A DNA stretch of 32,658 nucleotides from Paracoccaceae bacterium (GTDB lineage: Bacteria > Pseudomonadota > Alphaproteobacteria > Rhodobacterales > Rhodobacteraceae). The stretch is taken from positions 1 through 32,658 of the forward strand of contig JAHEFH010000013.1 in the NCBI GenBank assembly GCA_024640245.1. The letters are read 5' to 3'. The notes beneath the pieces were generated by a model. That model did no database searches. It had not been told where the DNA came from and worked only from the letters and a program-made list of their open reading frames with translations. This document shows, piece by piece, positions 9,948 to 17,334 of this stretch. The translations under genes and the position numbers were made by a program. The first letter of the stretch is position 1. Each line of letters opens with the position of its first letter.

Positions 9948-10700
9948 ATGAAGCTATTCGGATATAAGCTCCCGGCAATGTCTTCGCTGCTACTGTGGGG
10001 GTTGCTATGGGAAATCATCGGGCAAATGGATGTGACGTTCTTCGTTCCACCACTTTCCGAAGTTTTTGTGACATTGTTTTCAATAATCGGCACCCCCGCT
10101 TTCACCAAGGCGCTATCCGAGACCGCCTATGCGTTTTCGTCCGGCGTGGTGATCTCAATCCTGATCGGCATCCCGGTCGGAATTCTGATGGGCACCAGCC
10201 GGCTCGTGGATGAAATACTGCTGCCTTGGGTCAACATGTTTCTCAGCGCGCCTCTGACCGCACTTGTTCCGGTTCTTATGGTCCTGTTCGGTTTTGGCAT
10301 GAAGTCGATCATTATCACCACGGTCCTCTTCGCGATCTGGATCATCGTCCTGAACTCTCGTGCGGGTGTCATGCAGATAAACCGGTCGCTGGTCGAAATG
10401 GCGAAATCGTTCGGCGCGAACAAAATGGATGCTTTTACGAAAATCTATTTCTGGGCCGCGCTGCCGGAAATACTCGGAGGAGTGCGCATCGGCATCATCC
10501 GCGCAGTCAAAGGGGTCATCATTGGCCAGCTTCTGATTTCGATCGTCGGCTTTGGGGCTTTGTTCGAACTCTATTCGGCCAACTTCCTGATGGCACATTT
10601 CTGGGCTGTTCTGATTGTGCTTTTCGCGCTCGCCTTCTGCATTTCCGAAATCTTGGCATATCTGGAACGCAGAGTGGCCTATTACGCTGCAAAGCGCTGA
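9948..10700 (+). CDS. ABC transporter permease
   Basis: 250 aa multi-TM ORF; EMAKSFGANKMDAFTKIYFWAALPEILGGVRIGIIRAVKGVIIGQLLIS EAA-like loop. Confidence 0.9.
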   Translation: MKLFGYKLPAMSSLLLWGLLWEIIGQMDVTFFVPPLSEVFVTLFSIIGTPAFTKALSETAYAFSSGVVISILIGIPVGILMGTSRLVDEILLPWVNMFLSAPLTALVPVLMVLFGFGMKSIIITTVLFAIWIIVLNSRAGVMQINRSLVEMAKSFGANKMDAFTKIYFWAALPEILGGVRIGIIRAVKGVIIGQLLISIVGFGALFELYSANFLMAHFWAVLIVLFALAFCISEILAYLERRVAYYAAKR

Positions 10701-10714
10701 TCGGCAAAACAGAT

Positions 10715-10748
10715 GCCCGAGCCTGCCACCATTCAGGCAGGTTCGGGC
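10715..10748 (+). terminator. Putative intrinsic terminator at the end of the ABC transporter operon
   Basis: Stem GCCCGAGCCTGCC / loop / GGCAGGTTCGGGC (one G-T pair), then TTGTCTCGTTT, immediately after the permease stop and between convergent genes. Confidence 0.65.
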
Positions 10749-10767
10749 TTGTCTCGTTTGATGGCTA

Positions 10768-11892
10768 TCAAGCCTCGGTAAAAAATGCAGGCCGGAATAT
10801 CCGGACCGTCAGCGCCCCGACACCAGCCAACGTCAATGAGATCATGAACAACCAACCGATGAACGGGATCAGCACGAGCAGTCCTGTGAGCAGGGCACCG
10901 ACGCCGGCCGCAATCGCGCGTTCACCGAGGGTATCCGGCTCGCTCCGCCCGATGGCTAGCAACAGTCCGACGCCGAATGCATATGTGCCGACAACATAGC
11001 CGATGAACCCGGCAATCAGCGATATAATGATCATTGCAGGCACCATGAAGATACCGATGATCGTCATTGCGAACAGTAAAACAGATCCGATCAGAGCTGA
11101 CTGCATCATGAACCCCAACCACAATGACCGGAACGGCGCTTCGAGGGTTCTGGACCGCATCATGGCAAGTTGCTGTGGTGCTACCGCCGCGATCAATGCA
11201 GCGATGGCAGCGACAACGAAGACGCAGGTAATAAAGCTCACGACGGCATCCCACCAATTGAATACGCGCGGAACGTTCCAGTTTCCTTCTTCCCAATCTT
11301 CCAACAGAATCCGCTCAAGCCGGTCCGCGGAAACGACAGTGTCCGGAACCTCCGCCTGTCCTTCGTGCTGTTCGTAAACCGTCAGCTTGCCGTCAACACG
11401 AGCATCAGGGCCAAAGACCAGTCCCTGGCCTGCCACGCGGGCGTCCCCCGAAATGATGCTGTTCAAATTCACCTCTTCGCCTGCAATCACGGCGTAACCC
11501 GCGACAGGAGCATCCACGGTGATCTTGGCGCCCGAGGCTCGCAAGTCTCCGCCGATAGCACCTTTAACTTGAATGTCATATCCCGCAAGCGACGCATCCC
11601 CGCGCACCGGACCCGAGACAGTCAAATCCATTCCCGCAGCGTAGACATCCTGTCCGACGCTGCCATCGAGCGATACTCGTCGCCCCGCAGCATGGGCCGA
11701 GCCTGTTATGTCCGCAACGGCCCTTACGGTTTCTCCGGCGATGAACAGGTCATCGGTTCCGGTCGCTGTCATCCTGACATCCTCGCCTGCCAGAAACATG
11801 TCTCCGCCAAAGGACAGGGAAGCTGAATCCTCCTGCGCCGAAGCGGCGGTTGCTAAAAGAGCGAGGGCCAAACCAATAATAATTCGTGTCAT
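10768..11892 (-). CDS. Bactofilin-like (polymer-forming repeat) periplasmic domain fused to a multi-TM membrane domain
   Basis: Signal peptide MTRIIIGLALALLATAASA; repeated beta-helix-like units (DDLFIAGETVRAVADITGSAHAAGRRVSLDGSVGQDVYAAGMDLTVSGPVRGDASLAGYDI); C-terminal half has several hydrophobic TM stretches. Confidence 0.75.
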   Translation of the reverse strand: MTRIIIGLALALLATAASAQEDSASLSFGGDMFLAGEDVRMTATGTDDLFIAGETVRAVADITGSAHAAGRRVSLDGSVGQDVYAAGMDLTVSGPVRGDASLAGYDIQVKGAIGGDLRASGAKITVDAPVAGYAVIAGEEVNLNSIISGDARVAGQGLVFGPDARVDGKLTVYEQHEGQAEVPDTVVSADRLERILLEDWEEGNWNVPRVFNWWDAVVSFITCVFVVAAIAALIAAVAPQQLAMMRSRTLEAPFRSLWLGFMMQSALIGSVLLFAMTIIGIFMVPAMIIISLIAGFIGYVVGTYAFGVGLLLAIGRSEPDTLGERAIAAGVGALLTGLLVLIPFIGWLFMISLTLAGVGALTVRIFRPAFFTEA

Positions 11893-11951
11893 AATTCCAC
11901 CTGAAAATTGAAAATGCTCTATTTAAATATCACGTATTGTTGCCGATCGCT

Positions 11952-11965
11952 TTGAGCAAGATCAA
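11952..11965. promoter_or_regulatory. FNR/CRP-family box (TTGAG-CAAG-ATCAA) upstream of the bactofilin-like gene
   Basis: Matches TTGAN-N4-ATCAA; centred about 66 bp upstream of the minus-strand start at 11892. Confidence 0.5.
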
Positions 11966-12140
11966 CAAAATATTGGAGCCGAGTGGCAGGGTTGCCCACT
12001 CAAGTGAAATCTATTTGCCAATTGATTTGGTGTGAATCTGAATAATTTTGGGCCATCAAAAGAAGTCTCAAACATTCAGACTGGACCGGGCTTGATTGCT
12101 TGCCCCGAACACAACAGTCAAGGCGTCGTCCGGAGTGCAA

Positions 12141-13025
12141 CTATTTCAACTTCAGGCGCTTTCTTAAGTGCGCTTCCAGACGAGGGCCGTATTCCTGATC
12201 GGCCAAAGCAAAATCAACGATTGCTTCCAGATATCCGAACTTGGAACCACAGTCGTAGCGCTGACCCGTCAATTCGACAGCTTGAACGTGGCCTTTCCGG
12301 GCGAGCGCATTTATCGCATCCGCCAATTGGATTTCTCCACCGTGGCCCGGTGGCAGGTCGCGGATCGTGTCGAAGATTTCCGGTTCGAGAATATAGCGCC
12401 CGATCGACGCCAAGCGCGAGGGTGCATCGGCTTCATCGGGTTTTTCAATCAACTCCTCGACATTCGTCCGGGTTTTCGAGAATTTCCGGCCTGAGCGTAT
12501 GATGCCGTATTTTGATACATCCTGAGGTGAAACTTCCATGGTCATCAGCAAGGTACTCGGCGAGCTTTTGTATTCCTTCACCATTCTCGGTGTCGGCAAC
12601 TCCTCACCACGCACGAGGTCGTCCGCCAGCAGGACAGCAAAAGGTTCGCGCCCGACGGCCGGTTCGGCACACAGGACAGCATGGCCCAGACCGAGCGCTT
12701 CGGCCTGCCGGATAAAGATACAATTCACCCCGGGTGGCACGATGTTCTGTATCAATTCAAGCAGGTCATTCTTTCCACTGGATTTAAGGGCTATTTCAAG
12801 TTCGAAATTCGAGTCGAAATGGTCCTCGATGGCGCGCTTGGATCTTCCTGTAATAAAAATCAGGTCGGTAATTCCTGCGGCAATAGCTTCTTCCACGGCG
12901 TACTGAATAATTGGTTTGTCGATAATGGGAAGGAGTTCCTTGGGCATCGCTTTTGTTGCCGGCAGAAAACGGGTTCCGAGACCTGCTACAGGAAAAACGG
13001 CCTTTTTTACAATCGAACGTGACAT
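12141..13025 (-). CDS. galU: UTP--glucose-1-phosphate uridylyltransferase
   Basis: VKKAVFPVAGLGTRFLPATKAMPKELLPIIDKPIIQYAVEEAIAAGITDLIFITGRSKRAIEDHFD; ALGLGHAVLCAEPAVG.PFAVLLADD; ELTGQRYDCGSKFGYLEA. Confidence 0.97.
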   Translation of the reverse strand: MSRSIVKKAVFPVAGLGTRFLPATKAMPKELLPIIDKPIIQYAVEEAIAAGITDLIFITGRSKRAIEDHFDSNFELEIALKSSGKNDLLELIQNIVPPGVNCIFIRQAEALGLGHAVLCAEPAVGREPFAVLLADDLVRGEELPTPRMVKEYKSSPSTLLMTMEVSPQDVSKYGIIRSGRKFSKTRTNVEELIEKPDEADAPSRLASIGRYILEPEIFDTIRDLPPGHGGEIQLADAINALARKGHVQAVELTGQRYDCGSKFGYLEAIVDFALADQEYGPRLEAHLRKRLKLK

Positions 13026-13370
13026 AATACTCGCTTCATATTCCTGATATTTCGACCTTACTATAGTGCTGGGGAAGCGATCGTACAGCCATGTTTTTTT
13101 TAAATTCCAATTTCCGGGTTCGTTGAAAATGCGACACTTATTCTAAACGTGAGTTGCGCCGGCACATAGGGACTGAATACGTTCCTGCCGAAAAAAAGCG
13201 GGTGCTGGAAAGAAACCGCGCGAACATTCCACAAGATAGAGGTTTTGCTCAAACGGCAAGTTCGCCTTTCCCCACTTTGAATCGGTACATCGGGATTATC
13301 GAATTCATTCACGGGTCTCGGTTCCGTAAGGCAGCAAGCTTCATTCGCCAGCGAACTATTTCCGTATTTG

Positions 13371-13384
13371 TTGACCTCGATCAA
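13371..13384. promoter_or_regulatory. FNR/FnrL-type box (TTGAC-CTCG-ATCAA) upstream of the Tat-E1/cytochrome operon
   Basis: TTGACCTCGATCAA centred at 13377.5. TAAAGT (TANNNT) at 13407-13412 is at the spacing expected for a class II FNR promoter; TATAGT at 13402-13407 is an alternative -10. Confidence 0.6.
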
Positions 13385-13491
13385 ATCCCGAAGACGATTC
13401 TTATAGTAAAGTTTGAATATATTTAGCCGTCTTTCAGTTTAGGGGAAAAGCTATCCGGACGGTTGAAGTTCACTGTAGGAGGTAATTTTTC

Positions 13492-14709
13492 ATGAAATAC
13501 GAAGAGACAAACAAGGCGACTTCGACGGAAGTTGACGCGCCCAGTTCAGAATCCCGCAGGGGTTTCCTGAAGCTCGCTGCCATAAGCGGCGCGGCTGTAT
13601 CAGTTACCAAGCGAGGAGCGTTGGCGAACGGGGAGATCGGCTTTTGGGCGAAGGATCTGCCAGACGACAAGCTGATCGATATGTATCGAACGATCCTGAA
13701 GATTCGCTGGCACGAGCGTACACAGGCCGACAAGATGCTAGCCGATCCCAGCTATCGTGGTTACAACCACTTCTACGCGGGGCAGGAGGCTGTTGCCACC
13801 GGCGTTTGCGCCGCTTTGCGAAATGACGGCCCGTTTGAACAGATCGATTTGGTCTATTCTTCGCATCGGCCGTCGGGTCATGCCATCGCCAAGGGCGTGG
13901 ACATTCCGACAATGGTTGCCGAGATGGATTTCCGCTCAACCGGCATGAACGGTGGTTATGCCGCCGAGATGCACATCTCCGATCCTTCGGTGGGGTTCAT
14001 CGGTGCTGACGGTATGATCGGGCCGGCTCCGGTCATCGCATCGGGCTCCGCTTTTGCATTCCGTGCACGGGAGTCCGATCAGGTTGCGGTAGTCTTTGCC
14101 GGCGACGGTAACTATGCGGCGCCGCATTTCCACTCGACGCTGAACAACGCGAAGTTGCTAGATTTGCCGTTGATCTATGTTTGCGAAAACAACCTGTATC
14201 ACCAGTACGCGCACTATTCCTATTCGTGCCCGCACAAGGATATCTCCGATGCCGCCGCCGCGTACGGTATACCGGCAAATGTGGTTGACGGTCAGGATGT
14301 CGTACAGGTCTACAACGCTGCCAAAACCGCGGTGGACCGCGCCCGGGCAGGTGGTGGGCCAACCTTCATCGAGGCTAAGACCTATCGCTACTATAACCAC
14401 TGGGGTGCGCCGGGTGCCAAAGAAGGCGAACTGGGTGCGTTCGGATACGACCCGCTTGCCATTACGTCGTTCCGTCCGGAACGCGAAGTCCGTGCCTGGA
14501 TGCAGCGCGATCCGGTGGATATTTCCCGCAAGATTCTGATCGACTGGGGAATTTTGGACGAAGCCCGTGCTGCGGAAATCGAGACTGAGGTCAAGCAAGA
14601 GATTGCTTCCGCCTTCGAGTGGGCAATGCAGCAACCGCTCTGCAATCCCGAAGACGCGTTGAAACACGTTTTCGCGGAAGGCACGGTTCCTGCTCGCCAA
14701 TTCGGCTGA
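13492..14709 (+). CDS. Twin-arginine-signal-bearing TPP-dependent 2-oxoacid dehydrogenase E1 component, alpha subunit
   Basis: N-terminal Tat motif SRRGFLKLAAISGAAVSVTKRGALANG, then NHFYAGQEAVATGVCAALR, GGYAAEMHISDPSVGFIGADGMIG, TPP motif VFAGDGNYAAPHFHSTLNNAKLLDLPLIYVCENN; RBS AGGAGG upstream. Confidence 0.9.
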   Translation: MKYEETNKATSTEVDAPSSESRRGFLKLAAISGAAVSVTKRGALANGEIGFWAKDLPDDKLIDMYRTILKIRWHERTQADKMLADPSYRGYNHFYAGQEAVATGVCAALRNDGPFEQIDLVYSSHRPSGHAIAKGVDIPTMVAEMDFRSTGMNGGYAAEMHISDPSVGFIGADGMIGPAPVIASGSAFAFRARESDQVAVVFAGDGNYAAPHFHSTLNNAKLLDLPLIYVCENNLYHQYAHYSYSCPHKDISDAAAAYGIPANVVDGQDVVQVYNAAKTAVDRARAGGGPTFIEAKTYRYYNHWGAPGAKEGELGAFGYDPLAITSFRPEREVRAWMQRDPVDISRKILIDWGILDEARAAEIETEVKQEIASAFEWAMQQPLCNPEDALKHVFAEGTVPARQFG

Positions 14710-14754
14710 ACAGTACTTGGATTTTAACGATTAAAACATTGAAAGGTCAGTAAA

Positions 14755-15723
14755 ATGGCAGAGAAAAGTTGGATGTACGCGGTACTTGAAGGCGTACAAC
14801 AGGAAATGCAGCAGGATCCGAAAATGAGCTGGATCTTCGAGCTGACACCCCCGGTGGCGTCGAACCCCGGAATGCCTGTTATCAACCTGGAGACGGAGTT
14901 CGGGCGTAAACGCGTCGTGAACACCGGTATTGACGAAAACTGGATGGCCTCCTGTGTACTCGGAGCGGCGCTCGCTGGATCGAAAGCAGCGACATACATT
15001 CCTTACCAGGGCGCACTCATTCCGTTTGAGGTCATACAGAACGTTGCCGGCAAGTTGCGGCATATGACCGGCGGCAAAGCTACGCCGGGCTGCGTTTGGG
15101 TGATCGAGATGACCGGCCAGACGCCGGGTTTTGCGGGACAGCATTCGTGCTATGAAGAGGACAGCTACTATGCCCATATCCCGGGCGTGCGCACTGTCAT
15201 TCCTTCGACGCCCTATGATGCCAAAGGCATGATGATCTCGGCGCTCCGGTCTTCGGATCCGGTGGTATACCTTTATCCGGCCGGGCTCCGGACTTTGCAG
15301 GGGGAGGTTCCGGACGAAGCGTATGAAGTGCCTCTCGACAAGGCAGCCGTGCGTCAGGAAGGAAATGACCTGACGATCGTGAGCTCCGGCGCAGGTATGC
15401 CCGGCGTTCTCGAAGCTGCCGAGAAGCTCACCGCCGACGGCATGAGCGTCGAGGTTATCGACCTGCGTGTCCTCAAGGAGATGGATACCGAGACTCTGGT
15501 GAATTCAGTAGGTAAGACCAAGCGTCTTTTGACGGTGGATCAGTCCTACTACACCCTCTGTCCCGGTGCCGAGGTCATCGCCCGCGTCGCCGAAAACGTT
15601 GAAGGCGTGAAGTTCAAGCGGATCGCATTCCCGGATGCACCGCCGCCGGCCTCGCCCGAGATGTTCACCTGGATGCGGCCGAATGCGGGCCATATCATCG
15701 AAGCCGCCAAGAAGATGGTGTAA
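14755..15723 (+). CDS. TPP-dependent 2-oxoacid dehydrogenase E1 component, beta subunit
   Basis: RVVNTGIDENWMASCVLGAALAGSKAATYIPYQGALIPFEVIQN, GFAGQHSCYEEDSYYAHIPGVRTVIPSTPYDAKGMMISALRSSDPVVYLYP; C-terminal transketolase-C-like region. No N-terminal signal peptide apparent. Confidence 0.92.
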   Translation: MAEKSWMYAVLEGVQQEMQQDPKMSWIFELTPPVASNPGMPVINLETEFGRKRVVNTGIDENWMASCVLGAALAGSKAATYIPYQGALIPFEVIQNVAGKLRHMTGGKATPGCVWVIEMTGQTPGFAGQHSCYEEDSYYAHIPGVRTVIPSTPYDAKGMMISALRSSDPVVYLYPAGLRTLQGEVPDEAYEVPLDKAAVRQEGNDLTIVSSGAGMPGVLEAAEKLTADGMSVEVIDLRVLKEMDTETLVNSVGKTKRLLTVDQSYYTLCPGAEVIARVAENVEGVKFKRIAFPDAPPPASPEMFTWMRPNAGHIIEAAKKMV

Positions 15724-15726
15724 CTT

Positions 15727-16113
15727 ATGGTGAACCGAAATAACGAAAATTCCGGATCGGTCGCAGGTATTCCTGCGGCCGGTTCGGACGGTGAACACGA
15801 TCATTGCCTGGCATGCAATAGCGGCAAGTTGAGCGCCGCCGAAGTCAAGACGGCAATCTGGCATGGCGCAAAACTGGTCGTAGTAGAAGATGTGCCTGCG
15901 TATGTATGCGATCAATGCGGCGAACAATATTACGAAGACCAAACCGCCATGGTGCTGGACATGATGCGCGGTGACGGATTTGATACCTCGGAAGCAAGTC
16001 GAAAGATGGAAGTTCCGGTTTTCGGTTTTCGCGCGCTCGGTGCGACTGCCGGAGCACGGGCGGCAAAACGCCAGAGCGAAACAAGGAAGAATGTAGCTGA
16101 TGTTGCAGGCTAG
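15727..16113 (+). CDS. YgiT-type (MqsA N-terminal-like) zinc-finger protein
   Basis: CLACNSGKL ... VPAYVCDQCGEQYYED, two CxxC pairs in YgiT-type spacing. 3' end overlaps the next start (ATG at 16100). Confidence 0.75.
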   Translation: MVNRNNENSGSVAGIPAAGSDGEHDHCLACNSGKLSAAEVKTAIWHGAKLVVVEDVPAYVCDQCGEQYYEDQTAMVLDMMRGDGFDTSEASRKMEVPVFGFRALGATAGARAAKRQSETRKNVADVAG

Positions 16114-16678
16114 ATCTAAGACAAGCCGTGGTCCCTTTGTGTTAACGGCCTCCGCCCTCGCTTTGGCTTTTTGGGCCGGTCCGGTCATCGCCGATGATAT
16201 GATGGCTTTCATTCCTCCGGGAGGGAAGTCCATCCTCATCGACAACCTGGAGGCATCCGACTCCGGCAAAATCGGTGAACTGGCCGCCACGACGGCCTCC
16301 AATGAGGAATGGGCGGCACTTTACGCCGGGCTTTTGCCTGACCTCGGAAAAAATGCGCTGGAGACGGTGACGGGTTATTCTGCAATAAATTTCCCCCTGT
16401 CACCGGAGGATTTGGCCCGTCTTCAGGAAACCGGTGCCGCCGAGGTCCTGCCGCTCGACGGCAAGGAACTTGCGATCAACAACTGCCAGAATTGCCACTC
16501 GCTTTTTTCGGGATATCTGGTGCATGACCGCGACGTGACCGGTTGGCTCGGGATATTCAAGTCTCCTTTCCATAGTGAATTGCCTATGACCGAGACTGAA
16601 CGCGAAACGTTCTCGCACTATTCAGCCATCAATATGCCTTTGAAGTTCGAGGACGTGCCCCCGGAATACCGGTTCTGA
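16100..16678 (+). CDS. Small exported c-type cytochrome-like protein (one CXXCH)
   Basis: Signal peptide FVLTASALALAFWAGPVIADD; heme motif NNCQNCHSLF; paralogous to the next ORF. Confidence 0.8.
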   Translation: MLQARSKTSRGPFVLTASALALAFWAGPVIADDMMAFIPPGGKSILIDNLEASDSGKIGELAATTASNEEWAALYAGLLPDLGKNALETVTGYSAINFPLSPEDLARLQETGAAEVLPLDGKELAINNCQNCHSLFSGYLVHDRDVTGWLGIFKSPFHSELPMTETERETFSHYSAINMPLKFEDVPPEYRF

Positions 16679-16720
16679 ACCGGCGGCGTTATTGGACGTA
16701 CAATAATACAGGAGACCGTA

Positions 16721-17296
16721 ATGAGTGCATTTCATCCCACCCGCCTTGCAGTCGCGCTTGTGGCGTCGCTTGCATTCGGCCTGTTGCCGACGACAAATGC
16801 GCAGGCGCAAGACGACGTTTTTGCCTTCATGCCTGACGGCGGGCGCACATTGATGCAGGGCCTGATCGATGGTGGACTGACGCCGGAAATTCAGGCTGAG
16901 ATCGCGGGCCAAACCCTCAGTGCCGAAGGCTGGGCGACCTATCTTGAAGGCAAGCGGGCTGATAGCCCGGCTGTTTCGGAGCTTGACGAATACCAGACAC
17001 AGACCCTGGCGTCCTACCTGTCCTACAACATGCCCTTGTTGGAGGGATCGGAACTGCCTTGGGACGGGCGCGACATGGCACTGGCAAGGTGCCAGTCCTG
17101 CCACATCATTACCGTCGTTGTGACGCAGGAACGCACACGGGAGGCCTGGCTCGGCACGATGCATAAACCAAGCCATATCGAAGTGCCCCTGACCGAGCCG
17201 GAACGCGAGGCGCTGGCGGACTATCTGGTCCTCAATGCGGGTATCCCGATTGACGACATTCCACCGGCTCTACGCGCTGGCGGCGCGTCCTACTAG
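16721..17296 (+). CDS. Small exported c-type cytochrome-like protein (one CXXCH), tandem paralogue
   Basis: Signal peptide LAVALVASLAFGLLPTTNAQAQ; heme motif RCQSCHIITV; shares xFxPxGG, DGxxxAxxxCQxCH, WLG, PxHxExPxTExERE and DxPPxxR with the preceding ORF. Confidence 0.8.
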   Translation: MSAFHPTRLAVALVASLAFGLLPTTNAQAQDDVFAFMPDGGRTLMQGLIDGGLTPEIQAEIAGQTLSAEGWATYLEGKRADSPAVSELDEYQTQTLASYLSYNMPLLEGSELPWDGRDMALARCQSCHIITVVVTQERTREAWLGTMHKPSHIEVPLTEPEREALADYLVLNAGIPIDDIPPALRAGGASY

Positions 17297-17334
17297 ACCC
17301 GCCCTAACCGATCCCTCAGCGAGAGAGGCTTCAT

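Noticed and set aside
11981-12001. GAGTGG...CCACTC hairpin downstream of galU
   Set aside because: Short stem without an adjacent T-tract on either strand; insufficient to call a terminator.
13154-13426. 90 aa ORF between galU and the E1-alpha gene
   Set aside because: No recognisable domain, no clear RBS, and it overlaps the FNR-like box and predicted promoter of the downstream operon.
14722-14736. TTTTAA-cga-TTAAAA inverted repeat between E1-alpha and E1-beta
   Set aside because: AT-only six-bp stem, too weak to act as a terminator; could be chance in an AT-rich spacer.
15727-16113. Possible toxin-antitoxin module because of the YgiT/MqsA-type zinc finger
   Set aside because: Neighbours are E1-beta and a cytochrome; no small MqsR-like toxin ORF is adjacent on either strand.
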